From: JAVBNA01 sp031551875
GTDB lineage: Bacteria > Bacillota > Clostridia > Oscillospirales > Acutalibacteraceae
Assembly: GCA_031551875.1 (NCBI GenBank)
Contig: JAVBNA010000037.1
Location: 1 to 55,529 of the forward strand
DNA: 55,529 nucleotides
Direction: 5' to 3'
Part shown: positions 6,924 through 14,837 of the stretch, one piece after another
How positions within the stretch are numbered: the first letter of the stretch is position 1
How the letters are laid out: the number at the start of each line of letters is the position of its first letter
Notes under the pieces: generated by a model
What the model was told of the DNA's origin: nothing
The model's input: only the letters and a program-made list of their open reading frames with translations
Database searches by the model: none
Translations under genes and position numbers: made by a program

Positions 6924-7673
6924 TCATTTTTGCTCTTCAAGCGCCAGAATCCCGCCGACATCGAGTAACGTCCTGTTATCCAGGCACTCCACCTCAACCG
7001 CGTGCTTTTCCGCAAACCGAACCATCGCGTGTCCGTCCGGATGTTTGAGCACGTTTCCCGTAAATACAAGTTTTTGTTTGCTCACAAGTCCTGCACAGCC
7101 GCCGATCAGTCCATACGGATATCCCGGCAGTTCGATTCCGTCTGCGGAGATTTGCAAAACATCCAGTCCGGCCAACCGCGCGGCGACCGCAACTCCTTTG
7201 TCAGCGGTTATGACTGCGCTTTCACTGACCACGCACACCGAGCATCGTGTGTAGCCCTGTCTGACTGGAATCAGCCTAAGCTTTCGCTTTTGGGCCTCCC
7301 GTTTGATTATGTCGTCCATACTTTTGGGATTCGCGATCAAACGTTCTCCCAAAAAGGCCACATTCAGTGGTGCATCATCCGGATATGTACATCCGGGTGT
7401 TTGTGCGCTTTGCAGAACAGTCATTCCCCTTTTCTCGAACATTCGGTCGAATAGCCAGCTCCGACATCCGGAGAGAATCCGTGCGCCGCCCAGATGGCAA
7501 TACTGCATGTCGGCGTGAAAGCGCACAGGCGTTGGCAGAGCAATCAGCGTCCGTGTGTACAGCACCTCTATCCCCCGTTTTTCCAGAGCTTTTCCTATGT
7601 ATGGGTATTCGCCGGAGGTCAGCGCAAGCGTCACGGCTTCCTCCGGCAAATTCGGTTTCTCTATCCACGGCAA
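6924..7673 (-). CDS. Uncharacterised protein, possibly GME-fold (DUF6873-like)
   Basis: 249 aa, no signal peptide or membrane segment. It resembles clostridial uncharacterised proteins that I recall as a DUF6873/GME-fold family (guanidino-modifying enzyme-like propeller). The basis is the pattern of repeated beta-strand blocks with Cys, His and Asp-Gly motifs, for example RCSVCVVSESAVITADKGVA and GLIGGCAGL. Catalytic function is unknown. The likely start is TTG 7673, 6 nt after the permease stop, making it the third gene of the adaptor-permease operon. Family assignment is from memory and needs an HMM search. Confidence 0.6.
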   Translation of the reverse strand: MPWIEKPNLPEEAVTLALTSGEYPYIGKALEKRGIEVLYTRTLIALPTPVRFHADMQYCHLGGARILSGCRSWLFDRMFEKRGMTVLQSAQTPGCTYPDDAPLNVAFLGERLIANPKSMDDIIKREAQKRKLRLIPVRQGYTRCSVCVVSESAVITADKGVAVAARLAGLDVLQISADGIELPGYPYGLIGGCAGLVSKQKLVFTGNVLKHPDGHAMVRFAEKHAVEVECLDNRTLLDVGGILALEEQK

Positions 7674-7679
7674 TGGTCA

Positions 7680-8882
7680 TCACTCATTTCTTAACGCGTC
7701 CACCGGACGCAGTTTGGACGCCTTGACGGCGGGATATACGCCGAACACCACGCCCACCAGCATGGACAGTCCCACGGTGATCCCCAGCACGCCGCCGCTG
7801 AGCACAAAGGTAAACCCGAACCATGCTGCGCCGACGTAGGAGACAATCAGGCCGAACGCCAGCCCGATGACACTGCCGGCCGCGGACATGAGAAAAGCTT
7901 CAATCAGAAACTCCAAACAAATATTCGCCTTCGAAGCGCCAATCGCTTTTTTGACCCCGATTTCACGGGTGCGCTCCCCCACCGACACCAGCATGATGGT
8001 CATGATGCCGAGGCTTGCCACGATCATGGCAATGAAGCCCACCATAGAAAGCACCAGCGTAATAATATTCATCAGGTTGGAAAGTCCCTCCCGCTGCTTC
8101 ATCAGGTTTTCCGCCTTATAGCCGCTCGACGGGCCGCCGGTGACCGACGCAATGGTTTCTAGGATCTTCTCCCCCGCCTGGTCGTTCTTCTGATCGTCGT
8201 TTAACAGCACGGTGATCTGGGAAAAGTTTTCCTCACCGCTCATCTGCTGCATGGTGGTGTAGGGCATGTAGATCAGCGTGGGGACATAGCTCCCGATCAT
8301 GTTTTGCAGTAGCCCGCTGCCCGTGCGCACCACGCCGACCACCTCAAAGCTTTCGGTTTTTCCCTTCAGCGACAGCTCGAAGGTTTTGCCAATCATATTA
8401 TCCCTCTTATAGAGCTTTTGCGCAAGGGCCTGATCGACCAAACATACCTTGCTGCGGGCGGACACATCGGCTTTGCTGATGCCGCGTCCGTACAGAACCT
8501 TAAGTGAAATCAGGCTGTCGGCATGCTCGTCCACGCCGAACAGCAGCGATTCCATGCTTGTGTCATGCGCGGTGATGGTGGAGAGGAACACGGTGACCGG
8601 CATGGCCTGGTCAACCAGAGGCTGGTTCTCGATGATCTCCAGCGTCCGGCTGTCCAGTGCGGCATCTCCCGAGGCCGACGTGCTTTTGGTGATGGTAATG
8701 CCCTTCATGCCGAGACTTTCCAGCTCCGTGTTGACCGCGAATTTTCCGCATTCGGCAATCGAGTTGATGATGACCACTGACGACACGCCGATCACGATGG
8801 CGAGCACACTGAGCGCCGTACGCATTTTCTTCTTGAACAGGTTATTGACCGAGCATTTGAAAATATCGCCGATGTCAGTCAT
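7680..8882 (-). CDS. MacB-like ABC transporter permease (FtsX/MacB fold)
   Basis: About 400 aa. One N-terminal membrane helix (around KKMRTALSVLAIVIGVSSV) is followed by a large extracytoplasmic MacB-PCD-type domain and three C-terminal helices. The conserved RTREIGVKKAIGA coupling motif sits before the third. The last residues, VKASKLRPVDALRNE, are typical of MacB/LolC permeases. No nucleotide-binding domain is fused or encoded beside it. ATG 8882 is used rather than the upstream in-frame codon at 8954 because GGGGGAG precedes it and it overlaps the adaptor stop by 8 nt. Probably exports a small molecule or peptide, or acts as a mechanotransducer, with an ATPase encoded elsewhere. Confidence 0.88.
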   Translation of the reverse strand: MTDIGDIFKCSVNNLFKKKMRTALSVLAIVIGVSSVVIINSIAECGKFAVNTELESLGMKGITITKSTSASGDAALDSRTLEIIENQPLVDQAMPVTVFLSTITAHDTSMESLLFGVDEHADSLISLKVLYGRGISKADVSARSKVCLVDQALAQKLYKRDNMIGKTFELSLKGKTESFEVVGVVRTGSGLLQNMIGSYVPTLIYMPYTTMQQMSGEENFSQITVLLNDDQKNDQAGEKILETIASVTGGPSSGYKAENLMKQREGLSNLMNIITLVLSMVGFIAMIVASLGIMTIMLVSVGERTREIGVKKAIGASKANICLEFLIEAFLMSAAGSVIGLAFGLIVSYVGAAWFGFTFVLSGGVLGITVGLSMLVGVVFGVYPAVKASKLRPVDALRNE

Positions 8883-9906
8883 TTTCACGCTCCCCCGTCT
8901 TTGTTTGACTGCCGCTGATGATAACACGCTTCCCGTTTGAAACCCCGGCGGCATTCCCTACAATCTGGTCCCCCTGCTGAATTCCCCCGATTACCTCAAA
9001 GCCCTCGCTATGCTCCCCGGCTGTGGTCACATAGGTCTTCTGCGCAACGCTGTTCTTCACTACGTATACGTATTCCCTTCCGTTCCGGTCGGCGCCCACC
9101 GCCTCATAGGGCACCACAATGGTGTCGTTCTGCTCACCGGTCAAAATACGCGCTTTTGCGGAAAAGCCGGGCTTGATGTCCTCCCCTTTCTTGAGGAGGG
9201 TCACACAGACGGCAACCGACGGCGTGCCTCCGGTTAGCGCGGAGGTTTTGGCACGCGAGCCGATGTCGGTCACCACTCCGTAATAGGTGGAATTCCTGAA
9301 TCCCACCCCTGAAATACGCACCTTTTGTCCCAGTTCGATTTGGGAGATCTTTGTTTCGGAAATGTCTAGCTTGACCTGAAGCCGGTCGGACGAGGCGATG
9401 GTCATGACCGTCTCTCCCCCGCCGCTTTTGACGTTCGGACGAACGGAAATTTCGGTGACAATCCCCGAAGCGGGTGCAATGAGCGTTTGTGCTGGCTGGG
9501 TAAGCAGCTCCTCCATATTGGAGGCATCGGAGGAAAGCGCGCCGGCGCCGGCAGCCATCGCGCCAAGCCCGCTGCTCTGAAAGGCCTGGAAAGCTTCAAG
9601 CACCTCCTCGTCCGCGTCACTGATGCTGTCCAGCAGGGAAGGCTCGACGTATTCCATCAGCACTCTGCCTTTCCAAACTTTATCCCCTTTTTTGACAAGG
9701 ATTTTTTCCGGAATGACCGCCTTGCCCAGTGTGATGGGGGTTTGCCCCGCTTCCTCCACCTTACCCTCACATTCGATCGTGTGGTAAACGGTCTGCGCCT
9801 GTGCGACAAAGCAGTCAACCTCGGGCGTTTGCGACTGTGTCCCAATCCCAATGATCACCGCTGCCACAGCCGCCCCGGCGACCGGCCATATAATTTTTTT
9901 CTTCAT
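8875..9906 (-). CDS. HlyD/MacA-type periplasmic adaptor subunit
   Basis: 343 aa. It has an N-terminal membrane anchor (about residues 4-22), a lipoyl/biotinyl-like half motif, a short helical hairpin rich in Gly and Ala (about 90-125), the second half of the lipoyl domain (IAPASGIVTEI), then beta-barrel and membrane-proximal domains. This matches MacA-like adaptors that work with MacB permeases. It is first in the operon adaptor-permease-GME-like gene. Confidence 0.86.
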   Translation of the reverse strand: MKKKIIWPVAGAAVAAVIIGIGTQSQTPEVDCFVAQAQTVYHTIECEGKVEEAGQTPITLGKAVIPEKILVKKGDKVWKGRVLMEYVEPSLLDSISDADEEVLEAFQAFQSSGLGAMAAGAGALSSDASNMEELLTQPAQTLIAPASGIVTEISVRPNVKSGGGETVMTIASSDRLQVKLDISETKISQIELGQKVRISGVGFRNSTYYGVVTDIGSRAKTSALTGGTPSVAVCVTLLKKGEDIKPGFSAKARILTGEQNDTIVVPYEAVGADRNGREYVYVVKNSVAQKTYVTTAGEHSEGFEVIGGIQQGDQIVGNAAGVSNGKRVIISGSQTKTGEREND

Positions 9907-10013
9907 TCGTCCAAACTTCCTTACTTCCGTTGTTGTATTCTGTTGTTTAGTCTCCCAGATGCCGGGGGTTTTTATAACCGCCTTTCAAATTTTCGTCGGG
10001 TTACCTATAAAAT

Positions 10014-10042
10014 GAATAATTGCGGCGCACGACTAAATAATA
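10014..10042 (+). promoter_or_regulatory. Candidate sigma-G-like promoter of the small Cys protein
   Basis: GAATA (10014-10018), 17 nt, AATAATA (10036-10042). This agrees with the sigma-G pattern except for A in place of the first C of the -10. No good sigma-A promoter was seen here. Confidence 0.35.
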
Positions 10043-10061
10043 AACAACGAGGTGAGCGCGA

Positions 10062-10256
10062 ATGTCATTGATTCCCTGCAAATTAGACTGCATTTACCGT
10101 GAGGACGGATACTGCCAGCTCAACACACCGGCCATTGTTTCCAGTGTTGACGGCAGCGGATGTATCCACCGAATCCAAAAAAATGCCGCGGAAAACACTT
10201 CCGCGGCGGAAAACAGCTATCAATCGGTCATACAAGCGCCTCAATCGCTTCTCTGA
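10062..10256 (+). CDS. Small cysteine-rich protein of unknown function
   Basis: 64 aa with the pattern CKLDCIYREDGYCQL followed by GCIH. Four Cys suggest a metal-binding knuckle. Similar tiny CxxxC-DGYC proteins occur in many Clostridia and are often mislabelled as dehydratases; the function is unknown. GAGGTGAG precedes ATG 10062. After about residue 40 the sequence becomes a low-complexity tail (NAAENTSAAENS) encoded by the radA terminator hairpin, and its 3' end overlaps convergent radA by 29 nt. Confidence 0.75.
   Translation: MSLIPCKLDCIYREDGYCQLNTPAIVSSVDGSGCIHRIQKNAAENTSAAENSYQSVIQAPQSLL
10176..10207 (-). terminator. radA terminator
   Basis: Stem 10185-10193 / 10199-10207 (GCCGCGGAA and its complement) has an AACAC loop. 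Read leftward it ends in a 7-T run. It lies 20 nt past the radA stop, inside the coding tail of the convergent small Cys protein. Confidence 0.8.
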
Positions 10257-11604
10257 CTGAGCGCACCCCGGACAGTTTGATGCCAAACCGTTCGGGGTTC
10301 TGTATATTCTCAAGGTTGTGGTAGGGCAGGATCACGTGGGTAAAGCCCAGACGTGTGGCCTCCTGGATGCGTGACTCCGCGCCCGAAACCGACCGAATCT
10401 CCCCCGCCAGCCCGATTTCCCCGAAGGCCAGCGCATGCTCGGACACCACAAAGTCCTTGAAGCTTGACACCAGCGCCACGGCTACCGAAAGGTCAGCGGC
10501 CGGCTCGTCGAGCCGTAAGCCGCCCACGACGTTTAAATACGCGTCCATGTTGGCGAAATAGTACCCCGCCCGCTTTTCAAGCACGGCCAGCAGCAGCGAC
10601 ATGCGGTTATAGTCAAAGCCGGTGGACATACGGCGGGGCGTTCCGAATCCGGTGGCGGTCACAAGCCCCTGCACCTCAGCCATGATGGGACGCGAACCCT
10701 CCATAGCGCAGGCGACACAGGTGCCCGACACCTGTTTGGGGCGTCCCGACAAAAGCATTTGGGAGGGATTCTCCACCTCCTGAAGCCCGATGTCCCGCAT
10801 TTCAAATACGCCGATTTCATTCGTAGAGCCGAAGCGGTTCTTGACAGCACGCAGGATCCGATAGGAAAGTTGGCGCTCCCCCTCAAAATAGAGCACCGCG
10901 TCCACCATATGCTCAAGCGTTTTGGGGCCGGCAATGTTGCCGTCCTTGGTCACATGCCCGACCAGAAAGACCGAAACCTCCAGATCCTTGGCAAGGCGCA
11001 TCAGCGCGCCGGTGCATTCGCGCACCTGTACCACACTGCCCGGGCTGGAGGACACCTCGGAAAAGCTCATGGTCTGGATGGAGTCCACAATGACAAGGTC
11101 GGGCTTTTCGGCGTGGATTTGCTCAAGCACCGTTTCAATGTCGGTTTCAGCGAGCACAAAAAGCCCCTCACCCGACACGTGAAGCCGATCTGCGCGCAGC
11201 TTGAGCTGCCGTTTTGATTCCTCGCCCGATACATACAGGATCTTGAGCGTTCTGCCCAGACGTTCGCAGATTTGCAGCAGGATGGTGGATTTCCCGATTC
11301 CGGGGTCGCCGCCCAGCAGCACAAGCGAGCCCTTGACGATTCCGCCGCCCAGCACCCGGTCAAATTCCCCCAGGCCGGTCTTATACCGCTCCTCCTCCGT
11401 AATGGAGATGCGGGACAGCGCCACCGGCGCTTCGACAAGCCCGGTTCGCCCTCCCGAAGACAGCTTTCCGAAGGGCTTTGCGGCCTCCCTGACCATTTCC
11501 TCCATCGTGTTCCACTCTCCGCAGCCGGAGCATCGCCCCGACCATTTCGGCGATTCACTGCCGCAGTTTGTGCATACATAGATTACCTTTGATTTTCCCG
11601 CCAC
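10228..11604 (-). CDS. radA: DNA repair protein RadA (Sms)
   Basis: A 458-aa hexameric branch-migration ATPase that processes recombination intermediates. It has an N-terminal zinc finger (Cys11, Cys14, Cys25, Cys28), a RecA-like core with Walker A GGDPGIGKST (98-107), the RadA signature KNRFG (255-259) and a C-terminal Lon-like domain. All parts are present and full length. The start is GTG 11604. It lies 20 nt downstream of cwlD, so it is probably co-transcribed with it. Confidence 0.96.
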   Translation of the reverse strand: MAGKSKVIYVCTNCGSESPKWSGRCSGCGEWNTMEEMVREAAKPFGKLSSGGRTGLVEAPVALSRISITEEERYKTGLGEFDRVLGGGIVKGSLVLLGGDPGIGKSTILLQICERLGRTLKILYVSGEESKRQLKLRADRLHVSGEGLFVLAETDIETVLEQIHAEKPDLVIVDSIQTMSFSEVSSSPGSVVQVRECTGALMRLAKDLEVSVFLVGHVTKDGNIAGPKTLEHMVDAVLYFEGERQLSYRILRAVKNRFGSTNEIGVFEMRDIGLQEVENPSQMLLSGRPKQVSGTCVACAMEGSRPIMAEVQGLVTATGFGTPRRMSTGFDYNRMSLLLAVLEKRAGYYFANMDAYLNVVGGLRLDEPAADLSVAVALVSSFKDFVVSEHALAFGEIGLAGEIRSVSGAESRIQEATRLGFTHVILPYHNLENIQNPERFGIKLSGVRSVREAIEALV

Positions 11605-11624
11605 GATCCTGTATCCCCTTTTCT

Positions 11625-12374
11625 TTATGATGGCTTCTGCTGAGCATCTCCACTTACATAATCTTCGATCCCGCAGAAAATCGCAAATGCCATCTGTTTT
11701 TGGTATTCCTCGTCACATAACAGCTCGGCCTCGTGCGGGTTTGACAAAAATCCGCACTCCACCATCACGGTGGGAATCATTATATTCCAAAGCAGGAATA
11801 AATTCTTCCCACCCTGCTTGAGCTCACGCGTATTGCCCGGCTGAAGACGCGACTTGACAACCGTGTCAATCTTCTGAGCAAGCCGCTCACTGTCAGCATT
11901 GTTTTTGGAAAAAAAGATCTGACACCCCGAATATTTTGCCTGCTCAAACTGATTTTGATGGATGCTGACAAAAACGGCGTCGGGATAGTTCTGGGCAATT
12001 TTCAGTCGGTTGTGCAGGTCAGATACCTTTTTCTGCCGGATGGAGCTGGCTGAATCGTCATGGATGGAGACGTCAGTTTCCCGCGTCATGACCACCTCAT
12101 AGCCCGCGCTTTTGAGAAAATCGCGCAGACTAAGAGAAATTGCAAGATTGATACCCTTTTCAGCCGTCCCGTCTGCCGTGGAAGCGCCGCCGTCCACACC
12201 GCCGTGCCCAGGATCCACGATGACAATCGGACGGGGCGGGTTGGCCGCTTGAGCCGCCGCGCTCTGAACGATCTGCGGAACCGAATAGCCGGTGAACACA
12301 ATCAGAAGGAACAAAACAATGTTTCCCCAGATAAATTCCTTAGAATATGGCAATTTTATTTTTTTGAGTTTCAA
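11625..12374 (-). CDS. cwlD: Spore cortex N-acetylmuramoyl-L-alanine amidase, CwlD type
   Basis: About 249 aa. An N-terminal signal-anchor (around FIWGNIVLFLLIVFTGYSV) is followed by an amidase_3 domain. Zinc ligands are visible in DPGHGGVDGG, the Glu of AEKG and the His of SIHQN; the catalytic Glu is in MVECGFLSNP. In spore formers CwlD removes stem peptides so muramic-delta-lactam can form in the cortex, which germination enzymes recognise. TTG 12374 is chosen: AGGGGGTG lies about 5 nt upstream and MKLKKIK then precedes the anchor. The frame continues to 12464 but crosses the promoter. CwlD is the best family; another cell-wall amidase is possible. Confidence 0.85.
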   Translation of the reverse strand: MKLKKIKLPYSKEFIWGNIVLFLLIVFTGYSVPQIVQSAAAQAANPPRPIVIVDPGHGGVDGGASTADGTAEKGINLAISLSLRDFLKSAGYEVVMTRETDVSIHDDSASSIRQKKVSDLHNRLKIAQNYPDAVFVSIHQNQFEQAKYSGCQIFFSKNNADSERLAQKIDTVVKSRLQPGNTRELKQGGKNLFLLWNIMIPTVMVECGFLSNPHEAELLCDEEYQKQMAFAIFCGIEDYVSGDAQQKPS

Positions 12375-12435
12375 AACAACACCCCCTTCAAAATGAATAT
12401 GAAAAGAAGGTCGTTTCAATGCGTTTCCTCCAATT

Positions 12436-12464
12436 ATTATACTGAATTTGCCGGCGGGATACAA
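12436..12464 (-). promoter_or_regulatory. Promoter of cwlD-radA
   Basis: On the minus strand TTGTAT (12459-12464), 17 nt, TATAAT (12436-12441). Sigma-A type; no convincing sigma-E or sigma-G site was found for cwlD. Confidence 0.55.
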
Positions 12465-12505
12465 GAAGTTTCCGCATCACACCCCGTTTTTCTTTCGAAT
12501 AAGGA

Positions 12506-12532
12506 ACTCTAAATTGTGTATAAGCATATTCT
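12506..12532 (+). promoter_or_regulatory. Possible sigma-K-like promoter
   Basis: AC (12506-12507), 17 nt, then CATATTCT (12525-12532), resembling the Bacillus sigma-K pattern AC-N16/17-CATANNNT. The motif is short, so chance is not excluded. Confidence 0.25.
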
Positions 12533-12576
12533 GTAAGTGCCTCCCAGTTTTAAATAAAGAAAAGGAGATGAGAATT

Positions 12577-12783
12577 ATGTTCAGACGCTGCTTTGTAAAC
12601 ATCGTTGTATTTATCCTTACGGTTGCGCTGACCTTTACCCTCGGTCTGATTTTGGGCGCAGTTTTCTCCGCTGTCTTGCTGGCGGCACTGCCCTCACTGA
12701 TTGTGCTTGCGGTTATACTTGCCCTGCTGCTCTTCATCCGGCTGGTTACCCTGCGCTGTATGAGAAACTGCGACGACGACTAG
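12577..12783 (+). CDS. Small two-helix membrane protein, unknown function
   Basis: 68 aa. A short Arg/Cys N-terminus (MFRRCF) is followed by two adjacent hydrophobic helices (about residues 7-33 and 36-56) and a polar CMRNCDDD tail. AAAGGAG lies 9 nt before ATG 12577; earlier in-frame starts lack a ribosome site. It stands alone between divergent cwlD and the convergent his operon. No family recognised; a possible mother-cell-type promoter upstream hints at sporulation but is weak. Confidence 0.7.
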   Translation: MFRRCFVNIVVFILTVALTFTLGLILGAVFSAVLLAALPSLIVLAVILALLLFIRLVTLRCMRNCDDD

Positions 12784-12792
12784 CCTGCTATC

Positions 12793-12820
12793 CAGGCACT
12801 GGAAGAAATTCCAGTGCCTG
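12793..12820 (+). terminator. Terminator of the small membrane protein gene
   Basis: A perfect 12-bp stem 12793-12804 / 12809-12820 with a GAAA tetraloop, 9 nt after the stop. The T run is poor, so it may act mainly as a stabilising 3' hairpin. Confidence 0.65.
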
Positions 12821-12832
12821 TTACATATGAAA

Positions 12833-12863
12833 AAGCACCCATGATTCACGGCCATGGGTGCTT
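12833..12863 (-). terminator. Terminator of the his operon
   Basis: An 11-bp stem 12833-12843 / 12853-12863. Read leftward it is followed by TTTTTC. It begins 3 nt after the hisE stop. Confidence 0.8.
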
Positions 12864-12866
12864 CGG

Positions 12867-13193
12867 TTAGCTGTTTTTGTCCACATCATGGAAGGTTTTC
12901 AGGTTTCCGGTTTTTCCGCTGCGCTTGTCCAGCTCGGCCGAAACCTCCTCAAGCGTAATGCCTTCATTTGCCATCAGAACCATGATGTGATAGCACAGGT
13001 CAGAAATTTCCATCACCGTTTCCTGTTTGTCACCGTTTTTGGCGGCGATGATCACCTCGCTGCACTCTTCTCCGCACTTCTTGAGTATTTTATCCAGACC
13101 CTTTTCGAACAAATAGCAGGTATAAGAGCCCTCCTCCGGCAGTGCTTTGCGCTGAAGGATGGTGTCATAAAGGCTTTTCATGCTGTCATGCAT
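12867..13193 (-). CDS. hisE: Phosphoribosyl-ATP pyrophosphatase
   Basis: A 108-aa all-helical MazG-like enzyme that hydrolyses phosphoribosyl-ATP to phosphoribosyl-AMP, the second step of histidine synthesis. It carries the Mg-binding pattern GEECSEVIIAAKN and EISDLCYH. ATG 13193 (MHDSMKSLYD) is preferred because GAGGAG is 8 nt upstream; GTG 13202 sits too near that site. It overlaps the end of hisI by 8 nt and is last in the operon. Confidence 0.94.
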   Translation of the reverse strand: MHDSMKSLYDTILQRKALPEEGSYTCYLFEKGLDKILKKCGEECSEVIIAAKNGDKQETVMEISDLCYHIMVLMANEGITLEEVSAELDKRSGKTGNLKTFHDVDKNS

Positions 13194-13518
13194 CAATATC
13201 ACTCCTCAGAAGTTCTTTAAAAAAGCAGCTGTGCGCACCGGTGTGACAGGCTGGTCCGGTCTGCTGCACTGTGACGAGCAACGTGTCGTCGTCGCAGTCC
13301 GCGTGCATACTGACAACTTTTTGCAGATGCCCGGAGGTGGCCCCTTTGTTCCAAAGGCATTGCCGGGAACGGCTGTAAAACCACGTATAGCCGGTTTTCA
13401 GCGTTTTTGAAAGAGACTCTTCATTCATGTAGGCAAGCATCAGCACTTCCCCGGTGCCATGCTCCTGCACGATCGCCGGAATGAGCTCCCCTTTGACAAA
13501 AAAGCGCCCCAGATCCAT
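13186..13518 (-). CDS. hisI: Phosphoribosyl-AMP cyclohydrolase
   Basis: 110 aa, the third step of histidine synthesis. The family blocks LMLAYMNEESL, SRSRQCLWNKGATSGH and the metal-binding DCDDDTLL with downstream CHTGAHSCF are all present. It is separate from hisE rather than fused as in enterobacteria. It lies 3 nt after hisA. Confidence 0.95.
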   Translation of the reverse strand: MDLGRFFVKGELIPAIVQEHGTGEVLMLAYMNEESLSKTLKTGYTWFYSRSRQCLWNKGATSGHLQKVVSMHADCDDDTLLVTVQQTGPACHTGAHSCFFKELLRSDIDA

Positions 13519-13521
13519 TGT

Positions 13522-14250
13522 CTATCCCTCCCTCTCCGCGCAGATTTCGAGGGCGCGGCGCAGGGACAGGCTTCCCGCATAAAGCGATTTCCCGCAAATG
13601 GCGCCGTACAGCCCCTGCGCACAAAGATCCTCAATGTCACTGGCGCCGCGGATGCCGCCGCTCGCGATGATCTCACAGGAAACCGTTTTCTGGAGCTCCT
13701 TGAGCTGCGACAAGTTGGGGCCTTGCAGCGTGCCGTCACGCGCAATATCCGTAAAGATAATGCACCTTACACCAGACCCCTCCATTTTTTGAGCCAATTC
13801 TGTGTAGGGCACGTCGGAGGTGTCCAGCCACCCCTCGGTGGCCACCAGGCCCTCACGGGCGTCAATGCCTACGACAATGCGTTCACCGCCAAATTCCTTG
13901 ACTGCTTCCCGGACAAGCGCCGGTTTTTTGAGCGCCACGGAACCCAGTATTACCCGGGCAATACCATTTGACAGATAAGCCTCCATGCTTTTCAGATCAC
14001 GGATACCGCCCCCCACCTCGACCTGAAGCCTGGTGTTTTGCGCAACGTCGACAAAAATCGAGCGGTTGGAAAGAGCCTTATCCTTGGCGCCGTCCAGATC
14101 AACCATATGCAGCCATTTTGCGCCCTGCTTTTCAAATTCCAGCGCGGTTTGCAGGGGATCCTCGGCCACTTTGTGGGCAGTAGCGTAGTCACCCTTGACA
14201 AGGCGTACGCATTGTCCGTTGTGAATGTCAATCGCGGGTAAAATAATCAT
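13522..14250 (-). CDS. hisA: Phosphoribosylformimino-AICAR ribotide isomerase
   Basis: A 242-aa (beta-alpha)8 barrel catalysing the Amadori isomerisation of ProFAR to PRFAR. Catalytic Asp in PAIDIHNG and the second Asp in FTDIARDG are seen, with phosphate-binding Gly motifs (EVGGGIRD, SGGIRG). ATGA overlap with the hisB stop. HisF, the next enzyme, is encoded about 23 kb away instead of beside it. Confidence 0.96.
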   Translation of the reverse strand: MIILPAIDIHNGQCVRLVKGDYATAHKVAEDPLQTALEFEKQGAKWLHMVDLDGAKDKALSNRSIFVDVAQNTRLQVEVGGGIRDLKSMEAYLSNGIARVILGSVALKKPALVREAVKEFGGERIVVGIDAREGLVATEGWLDTSDVPYTELAQKMEGSGVRCIIFTDIARDGTLQGPNLSQLKELQKTVSCEIIASGGIRGASDIEDLCAQGLYGAICGKSLYAGSLSLRRALEICAEREG

Positions 14251-14831
14251 CAGTCAGATAATGTTCCTTTCGTGGAGAGTACCGCTTCGCCGCTGACGGC
14301 CACCGCCGCTTTGAGCGCATGCGCCGCCGCCTTAAAGAGGGCTTCGATCCGATGGTGGGAGTTTCCGCCGTACATCACCCGCAGGTGCAGGGTGATGCCC
14401 GCGTTCACAGCAAAGGCACGGAAAAACTCCTCCACCATACAGGTGTCAAAATCGCCCACGCGCTCTTCGGGGAACTGCGCGTCAAACACCAAATAGGGAC
14501 GGCCGCTGATGTCCGCGGCGGCAAACGCAAGCGATTCATCCATGGGGATGTATGCGCTACCAAAGCGCGCAATGCCCGACTTGTCCCCCAGCGTCTCCTT
14601 AAAAGCGCACCCGAGCACAATGCCGGTGTCCTCCACGGTGTGGTGACAGTCCACCCACAAATCGCCGTCGGCCTTCAGTTTGAGCCCGAAGCCGCCGTGC
14701 ATCGCAAAGGCGTGCAGCATGTGGTCAAAAAAGCCGATGCTGGTGGAAATTTCCCGGACGCCGCCGTCCAGAGACAGCGTCAGGTTGATGTCAGTTTCCG
14801 CCGTGTGGCGGGTCAAAACGGTGGTTCTCAT
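14250..14831 (-). CDS. hisB: Imidazoleglycerol-phosphate dehydratase
   Basis: A 193-aa monofunctional dehydratase. The duplicated metal-binding His motifs are visible as DCHHTVEDTGI and GNSHHRIEALFKA, with FFDHMLHAFA at the N-terminus. There is no fused histidinol phosphatase domain, and no phosphatase gene (hisN/hisJ) is in this window. Confidence 0.96.
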   Translation of the reverse strand: MRTTVLTRHTAETDINLTLSLDGGVREISTSIGFFDHMLHAFAMHGGFGLKLKADGDLWVDCHHTVEDTGIVLGCAFKETLGDKSGIARFGSAYIPMDESLAFAAADISGRPYLVFDAQFPEERVGDFDTCMVEEFFRAFAVNAGITLHLRVMYGGNSHHRIEALFKAAAHALKAAVAVSGEAVLSTKGTLSD

Positions 14832-14837
14832 CGTTTT

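Noticed and set aside
7680..9906. Complete MacAB efflux system
   Set aside because: The permease has no nucleotide-binding domain and no ATPase gene is adjacent, so the system is incomplete here.
12375..12480. Sigma-E or sigma-G promoter for cwlD
   Set aside because: CATATTC-like sequences occur but no -35 element lies at the correct spacing; a sigma-A-type pair fits better.
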